A stretch of 64,000 nt of DNA, taken from contig JAZGTH010000075.1 of assembly GCA_036877525.1 (NCBI GenBank), positions 2,112,001 through 2,176,000 of the forward strand, in the 5' to 3' direction. The DNA comes from Chromobotia macracanthus. Its lineage: Eukaryota; Chordata; Actinopteri; Cypriniformes; Botiidae. Below, piece by piece: positions 58,712 through 64,000 of the stretch (position 1 is the first letter of the stretch; every line of letters starts with the position of its first letter). A program made the position numbers and the translations under genes. Below the pieces are notes generated by a model. It saw only the letters and a list, made by a program, of their open reading frames with translations. It was not told where the DNA came from and did not search any database.

Positions 58712-61700
58712 TTATATTTCTACAACAGCAGGAAGTTTTGCTAAAATTTCCACCGCATCATTGCGTCTTATACCAGTCAACAGCCCAGCGAGGTGGCCCA
58801 CAGTCCATGTTGGATTCTTGGTGACGACTCCCTCCAGAACGGCAACCAGAGGGCTTTTGTGGTCCTTCATGGAGTAAGCGTAATTGATCCAGGCGAAGGA
58901 AAAGGAGCACTGAGCGGCAAGGTGACGCGTGTTCTTCACAGCGGTGGTGTCTGGGTCCAACAGCAAGATAAGTTCTTCAAGAACATCCAGGTTGTTCAGC
59001 ACTGCACTCAGAGGAGCAGCCTGGATCTCAGGAGCTACAAAAATGGAGAAGTACATATAATTTCCTATGGAAGACTTTTCTGGAGGTCATGCAGAGCTGA
59101 GCTTAACTACATCTGAAGGTAATATGGTATATTTTCTGATCTGCATGATATGTATGGTATTTCTTCACACATACCAATATAGTCACTGAGCACTACAATT
59201 TTAATCAGTTCTGATCCTTTGCACATGTGCACGTTTTATAATAATGGAAATCTTTGCCACAGTTAGGAATGGACTAGAAGTTTGTAAATATAAAAGAAGG
59301 GCTGTAGGTCACCTGATAATGAAGATACATAATATTAAATTTTGTATAAAAGTGAGTCAGATTCAAGGTTAAGAATAGAATAGGACTTTCTGTGAGCTTT
59401 GTTGTCTCGAGCAATAAAGACCTTCACTTTTTGGCACCTGGAATCCTTGTCTGAGGTTATTGAGAAAATTTTCCACAATAGTAATAAAGTTAAAGTTAAC
59501 GGAAAATTGTTAAAGCCAAAATTTACAGAACAGGCTTGTTATTTACCCACCCAACACATTACATGAAGAGCCAAGCACGTGATCCGTCATATTCTTCTCT
59601 TTAATTCTGCTGTATGAGGTAGGTTGAATTAAGGTCTTTTGGGCCAGGATTTCCTCACATTCTCCACTACGGTGTTTTTCAACATCTGTTGACAGGAGAC
59701 ATCCTGTTATCCTGACCTTGAATACATACAGCTTTCCAGTAATTGTTCCACTCATATCAGCACGTTAAGTGGAGATAACAAAATACACATGAAAAACACA
59801 TTCTTCACCTTTAAAAACATTTCACTTTCAAACATCAAGCAACGATTTTGTTTGTCTAGAAGAAAAGAATGAGTAAGAAAATGAAGGCTTCACAAACATC
59901 AGAGCCAGCCATTCATCAAAGCAACATTAACATTTACACGACCATGTTACACGGCCCCTCAGTTTCCCCTGTAAATGCCAACCTTGAGAGCACCGTTTAG
60001 TCCTCTTTCTCTGGATGAACAACAGCCCAACCAAAACAATGATGAATACAATCCCCATACATAACCAGATCCCTGCAAAGATAAAAAGACAAAGACTAAA
60101 TATAGAAACCAGCATTCACACAATCTCGTTTCAAATCCAAAATATTCGTCCTCTCTGTGTAGAAAATGAATATAGACTACAGCGACGCGATGATGAGAGA
60201 CAGATGAATACTACAAGCTCAAAACACTACCTGTCAGACTTGTGGTGTTTGTATGAGAGGCTTTAAAAATGGTGCTCATCTCAGGGATGGAGTTAGATGG
60301 GACCCGAGTTGAACTCCCACATGCAGTCTGATGAAACAGTTCACAAAGTCATTAGATTCCTTATATGTTGAATTTCTGACTTGATGTAGATTTGAGAGAA
60401 CACCCGTTAGATGCTATTTTAAGTTTACTGTAGCGAAAACATGTACAATAAACATTCTTACTGTAGTCTGTCCCTCTGTGGGCACCGCAGTGGTCATTGC
60501 AGTGGTCATTGCAGTGGTCATTGCAGTGGGCACCGCAGTGGGCACCGCAGTGGTCATCGCTGTGGTCATCGCTGGCTGATCAATGCAACGTCCATTCAAA
60601 ACATGTTCCCTTCACAAAGATGAGATTAAACTGAATGTTTCGTCTTTAGTCTCGAAGTGTGTAAGTAGGTTTGTGGGCTAAAATGATAGTACATTATAAT
60701 ATTTATTATGAAACTTAATGTAGGCTTCATAGCTGACCTGCTCAGATCGTTTCTTTAAAAATTTCGCGTTAAATATCAACACTTTACACGTATAGCACCT
60801 TCTCTATGTTATATGAGTTTTATTATGCAATATTAGCACCTTAGTAAGCCACCCTTGACATGAAGTCATAATGAATAATACGTCAACAGCATTCATGAAT
60901 GAATAACGTTACGTTTGACATGAGTGAGCGCTTAGCAGTGTGCACTTAGCAGTGAGCGCTTAGCAGTGAGCGCTTAGCAGTGTGCACTTAGCAGTGTGCG
61001 CTTCGCAGTGAGCACTTAGCAGTGAGCACTTAGCAGTGTGCACTTCGCAACTTAGCAGTGAGCGCTTAGCAGTGTGCGCTTAGCAGTGTGCGCTTCGCAG
61101 TGAGCACTTAGCAGTGAGCACTTAGCAGTGAGCACTTAGCAGTGTGCACTTAGCAGTGTGCGCTTCGCAGTGAGCACTTAGCAGTGAGCACTTAGCAGTG
61201 AGCACTTAGCAGTGTGCGCTTCGCAGTGAGCACTTAGCAGTGAGCACTTAGCAGTGAGCACTTAGCAGTGAGCACTTAGCAGTGAGCACTTAGCAGTGTG
61301 CACTTCGCAACTTAGCAGTGAGCGCTTAGCAGTGTGCGCTTAGCAGTGTGCGCTTAGCAGTGTGCGCTTAGCAGTGAGCGCTTAGCAGTGAGTGCTTAGC
61401 AGTGAGCGCTTAGCAGTGTGCGCTTTGCAGTGAGCGCTTAGCAGTGAGCGCTTAGCAGTGAGCGCTTAGCAGTGAGCGCTTAGCAGTGTGCACTTAGCAG
61501 TGAGCACTTAGCAGTGAGCACTTAGCAGTGTGCACTTAGCAGTGAGCACTTTGCAGTGAGCACTTTGCAGTGTGCACTTAGCAGTGTGCACTTAGCAGTG
61601 TGCACTTAGCAGTGAGCACTTCACAGTGAGCACTTCACAGTGAGCACTTAGCAGTGAGCACTTAGCAGTGAGCACTTCACAGTGAGCACTTAGCAGTGAG

Positions 61701-62218
61701 CACTTAGCAGTGTGCACTTTGCAGTGTGCACTTAGCAGTGTGCACTTAGCAGTGTGCACTTAGCAGTGAGCACTTAGCAGTGTGCACTTCACAGTGAGCA
61801 CTTAGCAGTGAGCACTCACCCGTCTCTGCAGCAGACGCGGTCGGATGCGGCGCTGCAGGCGGACGCAGTCAGCCGCGGGGACGCGCAGGCGCTGCAGGGC
61901 GCGCATCTCACCGACGACCCGTCGTTAAACGTCCCGTCTGCGCATGTCCTGTACACACTGAGACGCGCGTTCCCTTGATCGTCCCGCCCGCAATTCGGGT
62001 TGAATTCGTAACCTGCAGCACACGGTGAACAAAAGCGTGTAAACCAGCGAAACACGCAAACCGGATCATCGAAGTGCAAACCGGATCATCGAAGTGCAAA
62101 CCGGATCATCGAAGTGCAAACCGGACCAACCTTTTAAAATCCGAAACGTAGTCTCACATTTCTCACATGTGTACCCGCCCGTCAGATATTTATCCTCTGC
62201 ACAAACCTTTGAAACCAT
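58712..62218 (-). CDS. igflr1: IGFLR1 (IGF-like family receptor 1), N-terminal signal exon uncertain
   Basis: Exons 62218-62131, 62012-61820, 60609-60462, 60327-60231, 60072-59983, 59685-59563 and 59034-58712 give 1,062 bases in one frame, 353 codons plus stop (human 355 as I recall). The N-terminal TNFR-like cysteine region contains CAEDKYLTGGYTCEKC, GYEFNPNCG and CAPCSACASPRL. Then comes a Thr-rich stalk, a membrane segment (IWLCMGIVFIIVLVGLLFIQ, RKR after it) and a cytoplasmic death-domain-like end (LNNLDVLEELILLLDPDTTA; TRHLAAQ; AVEILAKLP), as in IGFLR1. The proposed start MVSKVCAED lacks a signal peptide. A stop lies just upstream in frame, so either a signal exon lies beyond the satellite or the 5' end is altered. 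The donor of the first exon (GTTGGT) and the AAG acceptor of exon 3 are weak. Confidence 0.82.
60474..60569 (-). repeat. 12-bp coding minisatellite in the igflr1 stalk
   Basis: Eight 12-base units on the minus strand (ATGACCACTGCA/GTGCCCACTGCG types) keep the frame and encode MTTA or VPTA/VPTE blocks. They form a Thr-rich, probably O-glycosylated stalk between the cysteine-rich domain and the membrane segment. Confidence 0.8.
60922..61815. repeat. 14-bp minisatellite, about 63 copies, in igflr1 intron 2
   Basis: The unit is AGCAGTGAGCACTT with interchange of GTGAGC/GTGTGC, GCACTT/GCGCTT and AGCAG/CGCAG/TGCAG/CACAG. Two shortened units (CACTTCGCAACTTAGC at 61041 and 61301) are 260 bases apart and suggest a duplicated block. 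The array abuts the exon 2 splice donor (61814-61819). Confidence 0.92.
62057..62125. repeat. 20-bp direct repeat, three copies, in igflr1 intron 1
   Basis: GATCATCGAAGTGCAAACCG occurs three times in tandem with no differences and a partial fourth, ending five bases from the proposed exon 1 donor. Confidence 0.85.
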
Positions 62219-62234
62219 TTTGTTCCGTCACATC

Positions 62235-62284
62235 TGAAGAAGTGAAGTGAAGAAGTGAAGTGAAGAAGTGAAGAAGTGAAGTGA
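62235..62284. repeat. GAAGTGAAGT short tandem repeat
   Basis: Repeats of GAAGTGAA/GAAGTGAAGT directly upstream of the igflr1 start-codon exon. On the gene strand they form a pyrimidine tract (CTTCACTTC) ending in CAG. Confidence 0.85.
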
Positions 62285-62352
62285 AACCGACGCGGTTTTA
62301 TTAAAGGGGCGGAGCGCAGGCGATTATTTATCCCGTAACCATAATTTATCCC

Positions 62353-64000
62353 GTCTTTAATACACAAAACAACTTCATAAACCATAAAGAGTCAACGTCT
62401 TTAATACACAAAACAACTTCATAAACCATAAAGAGTCAACGTGTTTAATACACAAAACAACTTCATAAACCATAAAGAGTCAACGTCTTTAATACACAAA
62501 ACAACTTCATAAACCATAAAGAGTCAACGTCTTTAATACACAAAACAACTTCATAAACCATAAAGAGTCAACGTCTTTAATACACAAAACAACTTCATAA
62601 ACCATAAAGAGTCAACGTCTTTAATACACAAAACAACTTCATAAACCATAAAGAGTCAACGTCTTTAATACACAAAACAACTTCATAAACCATAAAGAGT
62701 CAACGTCTTTAATACACAAAACAACTTCATAAACCATAAAGAGTCAACGTCTTTAATACACAAAACAACTTCATAAACCATAAAGAGTCAACGTCTTTAA
62801 TACACAAAACAACTTCATAAACCATAAAGAGTCAACGTCTTTAATACACAAACAACTTCATAAACCATAAAGAGTCGACGTCTTTAATACACAAAAACAA
62901 CTTCATAAACCATAAAGAGTCAACGTCTTTAATACACAAAACAACTTCATAAACCATAAAGAGTCAACGTCTTTAATACACAAAACAACTTCATAAACCA
63001 TAAAGAGTCAACGTCTTTAATACACAAAACAACTTCATAAACCATAAAGAGTCAACGTCTTTAATACACAAAACAACTTCATAAACCATAAAGAGTCAAC
63101 GTCTTTAATACACAAAACAACTTCATAAACCATAAAGAGTCAACGTCTTTAATACACAAAACAACTTCATAAACCATAAAGAGTCAACGTCTTTAATACA
63201 CAAAACAACTTCATAAACCATAAAGAGTCAACGTCTTTAATACACAAAACAACTTCATAAACCATAAAGAGTCAACGTCTTTAATACACAAAACAACTTC
63301 ATAAACCATAAAGAGTCAACGTCTTTAATACACAAAACAACTTCATAAACCATAAAGAGTCAACGTCTTTAATACACAAAACAACTTCATAAACCATAAA
63401 GAGTCAACGTCTTTAATACACAAAACAACTTCATAAACCATAAAGAGTCAACGTCTTTAATACACAAAACAACTTCATAAACCATAAAGAGTCAACGTCT
63501 TTAATACACAAAACAACTTCATAAACCATAAAGAGTCAACGTCTTTAATACACAAAACAACTTCATAAACCATAAAGAGTCAACGTCTTTAATACACAAA
63601 ACAACTTCATAAACCATAAAGAGTCAACGTCTTTAATACACAAAACAACTTCATAAACCATAAAGAGTCAACGTCTTTAATACACAAAACAACTTCATAA
63701 ACCATAAAGAGTCAACGTCTTTAATACACAAAACAACTTCATAAACCATAAAATCAATTTAACTCTTTAATACACAAAACAACTTCATAAACCATAAAGA
63801 GTCAACGTCTTTAATACACAAAACAACTTCATAAACCATAAAAGAGTCAACGTCTTTAATACACAAAACAACTTCATAAACCATAAAGAGTCAACGTCTT
63901 TAATACACAAAACAACTTCATAAACCATAAAATCAACGTCTTTTAAAATACACAAAACAACTTCATAAACCATAAAGAGTCAACGTCTTTAATACACAAA
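62353..64000. repeat. 44-bp satellite array, about 37 copies, reaching the window edge
   Basis: The unit reads TCTTTAATACACAAAACAAC then TTCATAAACCATAAAGAGTC and AACG, 44 bases. Copies are nearly identical; a handful differ by single-base changes or indels (for example about 62850, 62895 and 63750-63770). The last copies are more divergent. The array continues beyond 64000. Confidence 0.95.

Noticed and set aside
58793..59116. Open frame on + strand opposite the last igflr1 exon
   Set aside because: Shadow of the igflr1 C-terminal exon, whose minus-strand protein is clearly conserved.
62353..64000. Open frame on the minus strand of the 44-bp array (repeated MVYEVVLCI...)
   Set aside because: The unit length is not a multiple of three, so the peptide simply cycles through frames of a satellite; no conservation expected.

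Overview
This window looks like chromosomal DNA from a ray-finned fish, most likely a cyprinid (carp/minnow family). Genes have many short exons with GT-AG introns. The protein-coding content is vertebrate, and two dispersed elements (about 9768-10055 and 21043-21325) are of kinds I recognise from cyprinid genomes. The species is not identifiable from sequence alone.

Layout, left to right. (1) 131-1316, +: the last three coding exons of a chymotrypsin-like serine protease (ctrl). (2) 4018-13930, +: a tandem cluster of four formyl-peptide/chemerin-type chemoattractant GPCR copies. Two are intact (4018-5635, 6804-8933), one has a single frameshift (10823-12034) and one is a decayed pseudogene (13229-13930). 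In the first three, the start codon plus one base lies in a tiny exon separated from the large 7TM exon. (3) 14461-25127: a divergent pair, lin37 (-) and proser3 (+), sharing a GC-rich promoter with CCAAT, CHR-like and ZNF143-like motifs. (4) 25684-27670, -: a small heat-shock protein gene, probably hspb6, with a 54-bp tandem array in its intron. (5) 29696-31300, -: psenen, complete and 101 codons. (6) 32396-55941, +: kmt2b, 37 coding exons and about 3,740 codons, with menin-binding motif, CXXC, PHD fingers, ePHD, FYRN, Taspase-1 site, WIN/FYRC and SET/post-SET. One apparent single-base frameshift interrupts exon 29. (7) 58712-62218, -: igflr1, converging on kmt2b and surrounded by minisatellites. 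(8) 62353-64000: a 44-bp satellite array running off the right edge.

lin37, proser3, hspb6, psenen, kmt2b and igflr1 correspond to the neighbourhood of KMT2B on human 19q13.12 with changed order, which supports the identifications. Functionally they are unrelated housekeeping or regulatory genes: DREAM/MuvB repressor, gamma-secretase, H3K4 methyltransferase, chaperone and a TNFR-like receptor. I found no new multi-gene system. The most interesting signals are the GPCR family turnover, the shared promoter motifs, the coding repeat in igflr1, the GC-AG intron and frameshifts, and the cluster of arrays around igflr1.
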